DNA of 9,008 bases from an uncultured Oscillospiraceae bacterium. Its GTDB lineage: Bacteria; Bacillota; Clostridia; Oscillospirales; Oscillospiraceae. Made by a program: the position numbers and the translations under genes. The notes beneath the pieces are model-generated. The model was not told the origin of the DNA. It ran no database searches and saw only the letters and a program-made list of their open reading frames with translations. This document shows, piece by piece, positions 1 to 6,037 of this stretch. The stretch is taken from NCBI GenBank assembly GCA_910584835.1, contig CAJUEG010000092.1, positions 1 through 9,008 on the forward strand. Direction: 5' to 3'. Within the stretch, counting starts at the first letter, position 1. Every line of letters begins with the position of its first letter.

Positions 1-1161
1 CAGGATCGCCTTGCCCACGGCGGGGTTTTCGTCCAGGAACTGCTCCAGCTTGTCGCTCACCACGGCGTTCACCAGGGTGCGCATCTCGCTGTTGCCCAGC
101 TTGGCCTTGGTCTGGCCCTCAAACTGGGCCTCGGTGAGCTTCACCGAGATCACGCAGGTCAGGCCCTCCCGGCAGTCGTCGCCGGACACTTTTTCCTCGC
201 CCTTGAAAATGCCCGCCTTCTTGCCGTAGGCGTTGAGCACGTTGGTGAGGGCCCGCTTCAGCCCCTCCTCGTGCATACCGCCCTCGGGGGTGTGGACGTT
301 GTTGGCAAAGGACACGATGATCTCATTGAAGCTGTCCTCGCTGTACTGCATGGCGATCTCCGCCATGGAGTCGTCCTTGGCCCCCGCCATGTAGATCACA
401 CTGTCGTGAAGGGGCGTTTTGTTCTTGTTGATGAAGGTGACGAACTCCCGGATGCCCCCCTCATAGTGCATGGACTCCTCCGCCTCCTGGCCCGGGCGGC
501 GGTCGGCCATGAGGATGCGCACACCGGCGTTCAAAAACGCCTGCTCCCGCATGCGGCGGTGGAGGGTCTCGTAGTCGTAGACGGTGGTCTCAAACATCTC
601 CGGGTCTGGCTTGAACACCACTTCGGTGCCCGTCTTATCCGTTGTCCCGACGACGGTCATCTCCTGGGTGATATTGCCCCGGGAGAACTTTACCTCGTAA
701 ATTTGGCCGTTCTTGTGCACCCGCACCTCCATCCACTCGGAGAGCGCGTTGACCACGCTGCCGCCCACGCCGTGGAGGCCGCCGGACACCTTGTACCCGC
801 CGCCGCCGAATTTGCCGCCGGCATGGAGGACGGTATACACCACCTCCAGGGCAGGCTTCCCGGTCTGGGCCTGTATGTCCACCGGGACGCCCCGGCCGTT
901 GTCGGTGACCCGGATGGCGTTGTCCTCCAGAATTTCCACCGTGATGTGGTCGCAGTAGCCCGCCAGCGCCTCGTCGATGGCGTTGTCCACGATCTCGTAC
1001 ACCAGATGGTGCAGGCCGGAGGCGGACGTGGAGCCGATATACATGCCCGGGCGCTTGCGGACGGCCTCCAGCCCCTCCAGCACCTGGATTTCCGAAGCGC
1101 CGTACTCGTGCTCGGTCTGAGTGGTGTTCATTTCATTCAATTCGCTGCGTTCTTCTGCCAT
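1..1161 (-). CDS. gyrB: DNA gyrase subunit B, N-terminal 387 codons (cut by window edge)
   Basis: ATPase subunit of the type II topoisomerase that, with GyrA, introduces negative supercoils into DNA in the cytoplasm. The reading frame is open from the ATG at 1161 to the window edge. The GHKL ATPase domain shows EIVDNAIDEALAG (residues 56-68, with the predicted catalytic Glu56 and Mg-binding Asn60), the DNGRGVPVD turn (87-95) and the ATP-lid motif GGLHGVGGSVVNALS (127-141). The transducer domain follows, with the QTK loop inside EGQTKAKLGNSE (348-359). The TOPRIM domain and C-terminus lie outside the window. The start is supported by GGAGG at 1168-1172, 6 bases upstream; a second Met at codon 11 has no such site. 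It lies 31 bp downstream of remB, probably in the same operon. gyrA would be expected next, beyond the window. ParE is the main alternative, but the position after recF/remB argues for GyrB. Confidence 0.96.
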   Translation of the reverse strand, partial: MAEERSELNEMNTTQTEHEYGASEIQVLEGLEAVRKRPGMYIGSTSASGLHHLVYEIVDNAIDEALAGYCDHITVEILEDNAIRVTDNGRGVPVDIQAQTGKPALEVVYTVLHAGGKFGGGGYKVSGGLHGVGGSVVNALSEWMEVRVHKNGQIYEVKFSRGNITQEMTVVGTTDKTGTEVVFKPDPEMFETTVYDYETLHRRMREQAFLNAGVRILMADRRPGQEAEESMHYEGGIREFVTFINKNKTPLHDSVIYMAGAKDDSMAEIAMQYSEDSFNEIIVSFANNVHTPEGGMHEEGLKRALTNVLNAYGKKAGIFKGEEKVSGDDCREGLTCVISVKLTEAQFEGQTKAKLGNSEMRTLVNAVVSDKLEQFLDENPAVGKAIL

Positions 1162-1192
1162 GATGTTCCTCCGCTAAATTTCTAAGTTATCC

Positions 1193-1465
1193 TCACTGCT
1201 GTAAATCAAAGTCTCCTCGCCCCGCCCGGGCATACAGCGCCGCCGGGGAGAGGGGAGTGAGGTATACCATGGGTTTTCCATCCCTGCCCTCCGCCAGCAC
1301 AAAGGAGCGGGGCAGGTCGTCCCCCAGGGCGGTCACCCGCCCCTCCCGCTCCGCCCGCTCCAGAAAGCGGCGGGTGCGGAAGGACCAGGTGGTGTTGTCC
1401 AGGTCAAAAATGCCGATGATATCCTGATCGCGGACCATAAGGTTCTGGCCCAGGTGAAGGTACAC
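1193..1465 (-). CDS. remB: RemB-like (DUF370, YaaB) regulatory protein, 90 aa
   Basis: Small protein of the DUF370 family. In Bacillus subtilis the paralogues RemA and RemB are linked to extracellular-matrix gene control, and RemA is a DNA-binding protein; the role here is inferred from family and position only. The N-terminus MYLHLGQN, followed by the IIGIFDLDN stretch, resembles B. subtilis YaaB/RemB, and a YLTPLSPAALYAR segment near the C-terminus matches the family's conserved 'SPLSS' region. I place the start at GTG 1463-1465: AAGGAGG at 1473-1479 then lies 7 bases upstream, whereas a TTG two codons earlier (1469-1471) would leave only about one base between the ribosome site and the start. 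The position between recF and gyrB is exactly the yaaB slot of Firmicutes. It ends 31 bp before gyrB. Confidence 0.85.
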   Translation of the reverse strand: MYLHLGQNLMVRDQDIIGIFDLDNTTWSFRTRRFLERAEREGRVTALGDDLPRSFVLAEGRDGKPMVYLTPLSPAALYARAGRGDFDLQQ

Positions 1466-1487
1466 CTTCAAACCTCCTTTTCACAGG

Positions 1488-1520
1488 GGCCCCGCCGGGG
1501 CCTGGACGTGCCGGCGGGCT
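1488..1520. repeat. GC-rich inverted repeats in the recF-remB gap
   Basis: The 62-bp gap between recF and remB contains GGCCCC-GCC-GGGGCC (1488-1502), a 6-bp stem with a 3-base loop. There is also an alternative larger fold pairing CGCCGG (1493-1498) with CCGGCG (1511-1516). No T-run follows on the minus strand, the direction of the genes. On the plus strand TTTCTTT follows at about 1520. It may be an RNA structure between cistrons or an antisense terminator; neither is proven. Confidence 0.4.
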
Positions 1521-1527
1521 TTCTTTG

Positions 1528-2637
1528 TCAGCCCTCGGACAGCACGCCGTCTTTGACGCGGAAGGCTTTGCCCTCCTTCAGCTTTGCCAGCTTCTCCTCC
1601 TCGCAGCAGGTGATGAACACCTGGCCGGAGGTGATGCGGTTGAGGACAAATTCCTGCCGCCGGTGGTCCAGCTCGCTGAGCACATCGTCCAGCAGCAGCA
1701 CCGGCCATTCCGACGTCTCCTGGCGGAATATGTCCCGGGCGGCCAGCTTCAAAGCCAGCGCCGCCGTCCGGGTCTGGCCCTGGGACGCGTAGGCCTTGGC
1801 GGATTTTCCATCGATCTCCACCGCCAATTCGTCCTTGTGGGGCCCGGACAGGCAGGTTCTCGCCGCGATTTCCGCCTCCCGGTGGGCCTCCTGGTGGCTC
1901 AAAAGCTGGGAGAGCAGCGCTTTTGGCGGGGCTTCAGGGTCCGTCACTGTGGATACCGTCTCATACCGCAGTCCCAGTTTTTCCCGTCCGCCGGAGCAGT
2001 CGGCGTGGATAGGGGGGGCGGCCTCCGCCAGCCGCTTGACAAAGTGGGCCCGGTAGTGGACGATCACCGCCCCGCACTGGGCCATCCGCAAAGAAAAGTC
2101 GTCCAGGGCGTCCAGCAGGGAGGGATATTGCTCCGCGTCCTTCAAAATCCGGGTCTTATGCTGGTAGAGCCGCCTGTATTCCGCCAGGGCCTGGGCGTAC
2201 CGGGGGCGGAGCTGGCAGATGCAGCCGTCCAAAAACCGCCGCCGGGCCTCTGCCCCCTCCCGGATGAGATATAAATCCTCGGGACAGAACAGCACGGTGT
2301 TCAGAATCCCGGACAGCTCCCCCGCCGTCTTCAGCTTCACCCCATTGGAGCGAAGCTGCCGCCGCACCCCCCGGTGGAGGTCCGCCTCCAGCACCACGCT
2401 TCTCCCCCGGCTGGTCACCCCGGCCTTGAGAAAGGCGTGGTCCACTCCGTGCCGGATCAGCTCCCGGTCATACCGGGCCCGGTGGGAGGAGGCGGAGGAA
2501 AGGTAGGCCACCGCTTCCAGCAGATTGGTTTTGCCCTGGGCGTTCTCCCCCGCAATGACGTTGACGCCGGGGTGAAACCGGGCTTCCCCGTGGACGTAAT
2601 TGCGGAAAAAATCCAGAGTGATCTGATTGACGGTCAT
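1528..2637 (-). CDS. recF: DNA replication and repair protein RecF, 369 aa
   Basis: SMC/ABC-like ATPase that binds at single-strand gaps and, with RecO and RecR, helps load RecA during post-replicative repair. Length is normal for the family. Visible motifs in order are Walker A GENAQGKT (30-37), the LSGPHKDEL block (263-271), the ABC signature region SQGQTR (285-290; the usual form is SQGQQR), Walker B VLLLDDV (313-319) and the D-loop SELD (321-324). The ATG (2635-2637) overlaps the yaaA stop as ATGA and has no clear ribosome site just upstream, so translation is probably coupled to yaaA. It sits between yaaA and remB as in Bacillus. Confidence 0.97.
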   Translation of the reverse strand: MTVNQITLDFFRNYVHGEARFHPGVNVIAGENAQGKTNLLEAVAYLSSASSHRARYDRELIRHGVDHAFLKAGVTSRGRSVVLEADLHRGVRRQLRSNGVKLKTAGELSGILNTVLFCPEDLYLIREGAEARRRFLDGCICQLRPRYAQALAEYRRLYQHKTRILKDAEQYPSLLDALDDFSLRMAQCGAVIVHYRAHFVKRLAEAAPPIHADCSGGREKLGLRYETVSTVTDPEAPPKALLSQLLSHQEAHREAEIAARTCLSGPHKDELAVEIDGKSAKAYASQGQTRTAALALKLAARDIFRQETSEWPVLLLDDVLSELDHRRQEFVLNRITSGQVFITCCEEEKLAKLKEGKAFRVKDGVLSEG

Positions 2638-2846
2638 TCCACAACCAGCGTCAGGCCGGGCAGCTCCGCCCGGTCCCCGGGGCGCAGCTTTTTGCCCCGC
2701 ATGGTGCAGACCTCGCCGTTGACCTTGACCTCTCCATTCTGGACGGCCAGCTTGGCCTCCCCCCCGGTGCCCGCCGCGCCGGCAAACTTTAACAGATTGT
2801 CCAGCCGGATAAACTCCGTGTTGATTTTAATGTGCTCCTCTTCCAT
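2634..2846 (-). CDS. yaaA: S4-domain RNA-binding protein YaaA, 70 aa
   Basis: Small single-domain S4 protein of the YaaA/RlbA family found between dnaN and recF in Firmicutes; the S4 fold binds structured RNA, probably in ribosome biogenesis. The S4 pattern is visible: IRLDNLLKFAGAAGTGGEAK (residues 13-32), then a VKVNGEV turn (41-47) and RGKKLRPGDRAEL (50-62). Length fits the roughly 70-residue family. I chose ATG 2844-2846 because AAGGAGG (2852-2858) lies 5 bases upstream; an in-frame GTG six codons earlier lies before that ribosome site. The last bases overlap recF by 4 bp. It is separated from dnaN by a 152-bp gap holding a strong palindrome, so it and recF may be partly uncoupled from dnaA-dnaN transcription. 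Confidence 0.9.
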   Translation of the reverse strand: MEEEHIKINTEFIRLDNLLKFAGAAGTGGEAKLAVQNGEVKVNGEVCTMRGKKLRPGDRAELPGLTLVVE

Positions 2847-2998
2847 GACAACCTCCTTGGTCACCTTGTGCCACGCTCCGCCTGTTCGCGACGCGCGGCT
2901 TCACTGCGACTCGGGAAAAACCCAGACCCACTGCGTGGACCCTGGGTTTTTCCCCTCGCTGCGCTCCATCCGCGCTGCTCACAACGGCTCCGCGCTTC
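2847..2998. repeat. Structured 152-bp dnaN-yaaA gap with direct and inverted repeats
   Basis: This spacer looks unlike the compact gaps around it. It contains the long palindrome listed separately. Next to the dnaN stop there is also a 12-base direct repeat with one mismatch, TCCGCGCTGCTC (2969-2980) and TCCGCGCTTCTC (2989-3000), exactly 20 bp apart; the second copy runs into the dnaN stop codon. Flanks on both sides of the palindrome are loosely complementary GCG-rich sequence. I see no convincing promoter. It may be a dispersed palindromic repeat element of this genome; a genome search is needed to tell. Confidence 0.45.
2913..2954. terminator. Long palindrome, probable bidirectional intrinsic terminator
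   Basis: A perfect 13-bp inverted repeat pairs GGGAAAAACCCAG (2913-2925) with CTGGGTTTTTCCC (2942-2954). An inner CCAC/GTGG pairing closes around a TGC loop after a small internal bulge. Because each arm holds an A5 or T5 run next to a CCCAG/CTGGG stem, either strand presents a GC hairpin followed by T5, the form of an intrinsic terminator. It lies about 45 bp after the dnaN stop. T5 is short and is itself inside the stem, so termination may be partial. Confidence 0.6.
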
Positions 2999-4117
2999 TC
3001 ATTCCGACGCCCGCAGCCGTACCGGCAATACCATATAGAGGAAGTTGTCCTCTTCTCCCTTTTGGGGCAGGATCAGGCAGGGAGAGGTGGCAGTGTTCAG
3101 CTCCAGCCGCACCCGGGAGGCAGGGGCGGCCTTTACCGCATCCATAAGAAAACGATTGTTGAATCCGATCTCCAGCCCCGTTCCGTCGCCGGTGACGGGA
3201 CAGGTGTCGAAGGCGGAGCCCATGGCGGTCTTGGAGGTGATGGAAAGCACTCCGTCATCAAACCTGCAGCGCAGGGGGCTTTTCAGCTTGTCGTTGATGA
3301 TGAGGGAAGCCCGGTCGATGGAGCGCTGAAGGTCCGCGGCCTCCGCCTCCAGCACGATGGAGTTGTTTTGCGGGATGGTCTGGCGGTAGTTGAGAAATTC
3401 TCCCTCCAGCCGCCGGGCCACCAGGACGGTATTGCCCATTTCAAAGGTGATATGGCGCTCCCCCTGGGTGACAACCACCGCCTCGTCGGAGTCGGCGCAG
3501 ATTTTCTCCACCTCCCGGAGAGCCACGCCGGGCACTACGAAGGACTGCCTGCCCTCCCCCTCCTGGCTGAGCAGCTTCTCCCTGCGCAGGGCCAGGCGGT
3601 AGCCGTCCACCGCCACCATGGTGAGCTGCTGCTCCTCCGCCTCAAACAAAACGCCGGTGTGGATGGGGCGGCTCTCGTTGTCGCTGACGGCAAAGGCGGT
3701 CTGCCCGATCATGGAGCGCAGGCTGCCCTGCGTTATGCTCAGCGCCCGTCCCTCGTCCACCCGGGGCAGCTCGGGAAAGTCCTCATCGCTGCTTCCCATA
3801 ATATCGAAGGAGGTGGGCCCGCATTGAATGTGGACGGAGCAGCCGTCCGCCGTGATAGATACCGCGTCGTCCGGCATCCGGCGCAGAATCTCGCCGAACA
3901 GCCGGGCGGACAGCACGATGGACCCCCCCTCCTCCACGTCGGCGGGAACGGTGGTGATGATGCCCGTCTCCAGATTAAACCCGCTGAGGCTCAGGCTTTC
4001 TCCCCCCGCCTCGATGAGCACACCCTCCAGCGCCTGGATGGAGCTCTTTGGGGCCACCGCCCGCCCGGCGGTGGTGACGGCAATTTGGAGAATGACTTTT
4101 TCACAGGAGAATTTCAT
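2999..4117 (-). CDS. dnaN: DNA polymerase III beta subunit (sliding clamp), 372 aa
   Basis: Ring-shaped homodimeric clamp that tethers polymerase III and repair proteins to DNA. Length is typical and three repeated clamp folds are expected (about 1-125, 126-250 and 251-372). Family landmarks include MKFSCEKVILQ at the start, GFNLETGI, the DNESRPIHTGVLF stretch in the second domain, VAVDGYRLAL, and the C-terminal MVLPVRLRASE, which matches the conserved 'LPVR' ending near the client-binding groove. The start is ATG 4115-4117 with AAAGGAA (4126-4132) about 8 bases upstream. It is the second gene after dnaA, across a 310-bp spacer that probably carries the unwinding part of oriC. A DnaA-box-like 9-mer lies inside its codons 5-7. 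Confidence 0.97.
   Translation of the reverse strand: MKFSCEKVILQIAVTTAGRAVAPKSSIQALEGVLIEAGGESLSLSGFNLETGIITTVPADVEEGGSIVLSARLFGEILRRMPDDAVSITADGCSVHIQCGPTSFDIMGSSDEDFPELPRVDEGRALSITQGSLRSMIGQTAFAVSDNESRPIHTGVLFEAEEQQLTMVAVDGYRLALRREKLLSQEGEGRQSFVVPGVALREVEKICADSDEAVVVTQGERHITFEMGNTVLVARRLEGEFLNYRQTIPQNNSIVLEAEAADLQRSIDRASLIINDKLKSPLRCRFDDGVLSITSKTAMGSAFDTCPVTGDGTGLEIGFNNRFLMDAVKAAPASRVRLELNTATSPCLILPQKGEEDNFLYMVLPVRLRASE
4097..4105 (+). promoter_or_regulatory. DnaA-box-like site inside the start of dnaN
   Basis: TTTTTCACA fits the relaxed consensus TTWTNCACA fully and lies over codons 5-7 of dnaN (TGT GAA AAA on the coding strand). It is near the candidate unwinding element, but a single 9-mer in coding sequence can arise by chance. 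Confidence 0.3.
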
Positions 4118-4158
4118 GGTTCAGGTTCCTTTCTCCCTCCTCCGCAGGAGAGGAAGGG

Positions 4159-4205
4159 TTAAAAAATACGTAGTAGTCCGTAGGGGGCGTGGAAGGTGTG
4201 GAAAA
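4159..4205 (-). promoter_or_regulatory. Candidate basal origin unwinding element (box, GC run, trios, A-tract)
   Basis: Read on the minus strand, the order is: a perfect DnaA box TTTTCCACA (plus 4197-4205), an abutting box-like 9-mer CCTTCCACG (4188-4196), a C-run (4184-4188), CTA (4181-4183), then CTACTA (4171-4176), and finally the AT tract TATTTTTTAA (4159-4168). On the opposite strand the CTA triplets read 3'-GAT-5', the DnaA-trio motif described in B. subtilis. The first trio is offset by 4 bases, so the register is imperfect. The match in order and polarity is what persuades me. Confidence 0.55.
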
Positions 4206-4248
4206 TTCTTGAAAGGCGTGCGGTTCAAGGGGTTTCCCGTCCGCAGGG

Positions 4249-4342
4249 CCATGCACAGAAGTTCATCAGCCTGCAGGCGGAGCGGAGAGTGCCGGGAGAC
4301 ATCCACATGCTTCCACACCACAGTCATCAAAAATGTGGAAGA
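4249..4342. promoter_or_regulatory. Cluster of degenerate DnaA-box-like 9-mers
   Basis: Candidates measured against TTWTNCACA are CCATGCACA (4249-4257, plus, 7/9), ACATCCACA (4299-4307, plus, 7/9), GCTTCCACA (4309-4317, plus, 7/9) and TCTTCCACA (4334-4342, minus, 8/9). The middle two form a 10-bp-period direct repeat, about one helical turn, and the last faces them in inverted orientation. Individually they are weak; as a cluster in the dnaA-dnaN spacer they are credible low-affinity DnaA sites. Confidence 0.45.
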
Positions 4343-4388
4343 TGAAGGCAGAGATTGAAGCCTGCGTCCGCGGCCGGAGATACCCGCC

Positions 4389-4400
4389 GGACGGCCGTCC
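4389..4400. repeat. Perfect 12-bp palindrome downstream of dnaA
   Basis: GGACGGCCGTCC is a perfect 12-bp palindrome 28 bp after the dnaA stop codon. It has no loop and no following T-run, so it is not a convincing terminator. It could be a protein-binding site or chance in GC-rich DNA. Confidence 0.35.
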
Positions 4401-4428
4401 AAGGCTGTGGGCACAGGGGTTCAATTTT

Positions 4429-5748
4429 CTAATAGGCGGAGTTGACGGCGTTGGTGATATCCCGGATGATCTCCATCAGCTCAGGCTGGGCCTTCATCAT
4501 CTTCTCCACCCGGTTGATGGAGTTGAGCACGGTGGAGTGGTGGCGCCCGCCGAACTGCTGGCCGATTTCCGCCAGGGACAGCTGGGTCATCTCCCGGATG
4601 ATGTACATGGCCACGTTCCGGGCTGTGCTGATCTCCTTGTTCTGACTCTGGCCGGTGATGGCGGCGGAGTCCAGCTCGTAGAACCGGGCCACCTCCTGGA
4701 TGACGGTTTCCGCCGAGGGGAGGAAGTTTTCCTTGGCCCGGAGAATATCCCGGACCGCCCGGATGGTGGTTTCCACGTCCACCTGGGCGCCCATCAACTC
4801 CTGGAAGGCCATAATCTTATTGACCACTCCCTCAATCTGCCGGACGTTGGAGGTGATGTTCTCGGCGATGTAGGACAGCACGGGATCGGGCAGGGAGATG
4901 CCCCGCTCCGCCGCCTTGTTTTTCAGCAGGGCCTCCCTCATTTCATAGTTCGGCGGCTGAATGTCGGCGGTCAGGCCCTGCTCGAACCGGGTCTTGAGGC
5001 GCTGCTCCAGCCGGAGCATCTCATGGGGAGGGCGGTCGGAGGTGAATACGATCTGCTTTTTCTGCTCGTACAGAGTATTAAATGTGTGGAACAGCTCCTC
5101 CTCGCTGGAGTCCTTTCCCGCGATAAACTGCACGTCGTCCATGAGGAACAGATCCACCTGGCGGTATTTGTCCCGGAAGCTCTGCATATCAATGCCCCGG
5201 CGCAGGTTGCCGATGAGCTCGTTGACAAAATCCTCGCTCTGTACGTACATGATCTGCCAGCCGGGGTTGTTCTTCCTCACCTGGTTGGCAATGGCGTGGA
5301 GCAGGTGGGTTTTGCCCAGCCCGGACTGCCCGTGGATAAACAGGGGGTTATAGGCCCCGCCCGGCTCCTCCGACACGTTTTTGGCGGCGGTAAAGGCAAG
5401 GCGGTTGGTGGGGCCGACCACGAAGCGCTCAAAGGTATACTTGTTTACGTCCCCGCCGGCGGGGCTGGGGGCCGCGGCCTGGCGGGCATAGGCGTCCCGC
5501 TCCTCCGGCAGGAGAAGGGCCACGTCCACGTCAAAGGAGAAAAGCTCCCGCAGGGCCTGCTCCACGGCGGGCTGAAAGCGGGTGCGGATAATGTTCCGCT
5601 TAAAATCGGTGGGGACGCAAAGTACCAGCCGGGTGTCTTCCAGGGCGACCGCCTCCACATCGCCAAACCAGGTTTCGATGGACACGGCGGTCATGCCGCC
5701 CTCCATCAGGCTCTTTACTTTTTCCCAGACGTCGGCAGCCGATCTCAT
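4429..5748 (-). CDS. dnaA: Chromosomal replication initiator DnaA, 439 aa
   Basis: AAA+ ATPase that binds DnaA boxes, melts oriC and recruits the helicase. Domain I (about 1-80) is followed by a very short linker (about 85-100) and the domain III start YTFERFVVGPTNRLA (104-118). Motifs are Walker A GQSGLGKTH (140-148), Walker B LFLMDD (200-205), sensor I TSDRPP (236-241), the arginine-finger region RLKTRFEQG (250-258) and sensor II NVRQIEG (302-308). Domain IV carries the DnaA signature region (377-407). Two features there are unusual: GGRHHST instead of the common GGRDHTT, and QSQ where many homologues have KRR or KKR. The start is ATG 5746-5748 with AGGAGG at 5758-5763 and a good upstream promoter. 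It is divergent from rpmH. Confidence 0.98.
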   Translation of the reverse strand: MRSAADVWEKVKSLMEGGMTAVSIETWFGDVEAVALEDTRLVLCVPTDFKRNIIRTRFQPAVEQALRELFSFDVDVALLLPEERDAYARQAAAPSPAGGDVNKYTFERFVVGPTNRLAFTAAKNVSEEPGGAYNPLFIHGQSGLGKTHLLHAIANQVRKNNPGWQIMYVQSEDFVNELIGNLRRGIDMQSFRDKYRQVDLFLMDDVQFIAGKDSSEEELFHTFNTLYEQKKQIVFTSDRPPHEMLRLEQRLKTRFEQGLTADIQPPNYEMREALLKNKAAERGISLPDPVLSYIAENITSNVRQIEGVVNKIMAFQELMGAQVDVETTIRAVRDILRAKENFLPSAETVIQEVARFYELDSAAITGQSQNKEISTARNVAMYIIREMTQLSLAEIGQQFGGRHHSTVLNSINRVEKMMKAQPELMEIIRDITNAVNSAY

Positions 5749-5757
5749 GGGTGAAAG

Positions 5758-5763
5758 CCTCCT
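5758..5763 (-). promoter_or_regulatory. dnaA ribosome binding site
   Basis: The minus strand reads AGGAGG, 9 bases before ATG 5748. It is a full Shine-Dalgarno match and fixes the dnaA start. Confidence 0.85.
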
Positions 5764-5787
5764 AAACAGAAATATCGCAACTTAAAT

Positions 5788-5816
5788 ATTATACCAAAAA
5801 AGGGACCGACCGGCAA
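5788..5816 (-). promoter_or_regulatory. dnaA promoter, extended -10
   Basis: On the minus strand TTGCCG (-35, plus 5811-5816) is followed by a 17-bp spacer and TATAAT (-10, plus 5788-5793). TGG just before the -10 gives the extended TGnTATAAT form. The likely start point lies about 30 bp before the dnaA ATG, giving a short leader. No strong DnaA box overlaps it, so autoregulation by DnaA is not evident from the sequence. Confidence 0.8.
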
Positions 5817-5924
5817 GGGTTTTTGCGGAATTCTTTTTTAATAATGCAAAAAAAGGGGCCTATGGATAAGAAAATACAAGATGTTGTGTTTCACATCGGA
5901 AAAAAGAATATTGCCGATTTCTTG

Positions 5925-5953
5925 TTGACAGAGGGAAAAAATCAAGGTATAAT
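5925..5953 (+). promoter_or_regulatory. rpmH promoter, perfect sigma-A consensus
   Basis: TTGACA (5925-5930), a 17-bp spacer and TATAAT (5948-5953) match the housekeeping sigma consensus at all twelve positions. An A-rich spacer and AT-rich upstream DNA should favour high activity, as expected for a ribosomal protein operon. Transcription should begin near 5960, leaving a leader of about 105 nt before rpmH. Confidence 0.9.
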
Positions 5954-5995
5954 CATCAGAAGCGTAATTTATTTGCGCACAGCTAGTGCCAACCG

Positions 5996-6037
5996 CGCCC
6001 CCCGGGGCGTTGTGGAGCGCTCTCCTGCCGGGGAGCG
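5996..6037 (+). other. Structured leader of rpmH mRNA
   Basis: Two GC hairpins are predicted in the leader. The first pairs CGCCCC with GGGGCG (5996-6009) around a very short loop, so the end pairs would open. The second pairs CGCTCTCC with GGGGAGCG (6018-6025 and 6030-6037), an 8-bp stem including one G-U pair and a TGCC loop. The second ends 13 bases before AGGAGG (6051-6056). A regulatory role is possible but unproven. Confidence 0.45.

Larger units (their letters stand above)
4118..4428. other. dnaA-dnaN intergenic region, candidate oriC unwinding half
   Basis: This 310-bp gap has no convincing gene. It contains several 9-mers resembling the DnaA box TTWTNCACA in both orientations, a candidate basal unwinding element at its dnaN end (4159-4205), a small inverted repeat CTTGAA/TTCAAG (4208-4213 and 4224-4229) and a perfect 12-bp palindrome (4389-4400) close to the dnaA stop. 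In Bacillus subtilis the same spacer carries the DnaA boxes and the melting site, which supports the assignment. I see no convincing promoter for dnaN here. Confidence 0.65.

Noticed and set aside
271..1185. Plus-strand open frame (304 codons) opposite gyrB
   Set aside because: gyrB motifs on the minus strand are unmistakable; the plus-strand product has no family features.
3062..4162. Plus-strand open frame (366 codons) opposite dnaN
   Set aside because: Antisense shadow of dnaN, extending into the dnaA-dnaN spacer without a ribosome site.
4389..4400. Palindrome GGACGGCCGTCC as a dnaA terminator
   Set aside because: No loop and no T-run on either strand; recorded only as a repeat.
4121..4414. 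Minus-strand 97-codon open frame in the dnaA-dnaN spacer
   Set aside because: No ribosome site, no recognisable domain, and it overlaps the box cluster and unwinding element expected to be non-coding.
4333..5754. Long plus-strand open frame (473 codons) opposite dnaA
   Set aside because: It is the antisense shadow of a clear dnaA in GC-rich DNA; the His/Gly/Leu/Val-rich product has no recognisable domain and no ribosome site fits.
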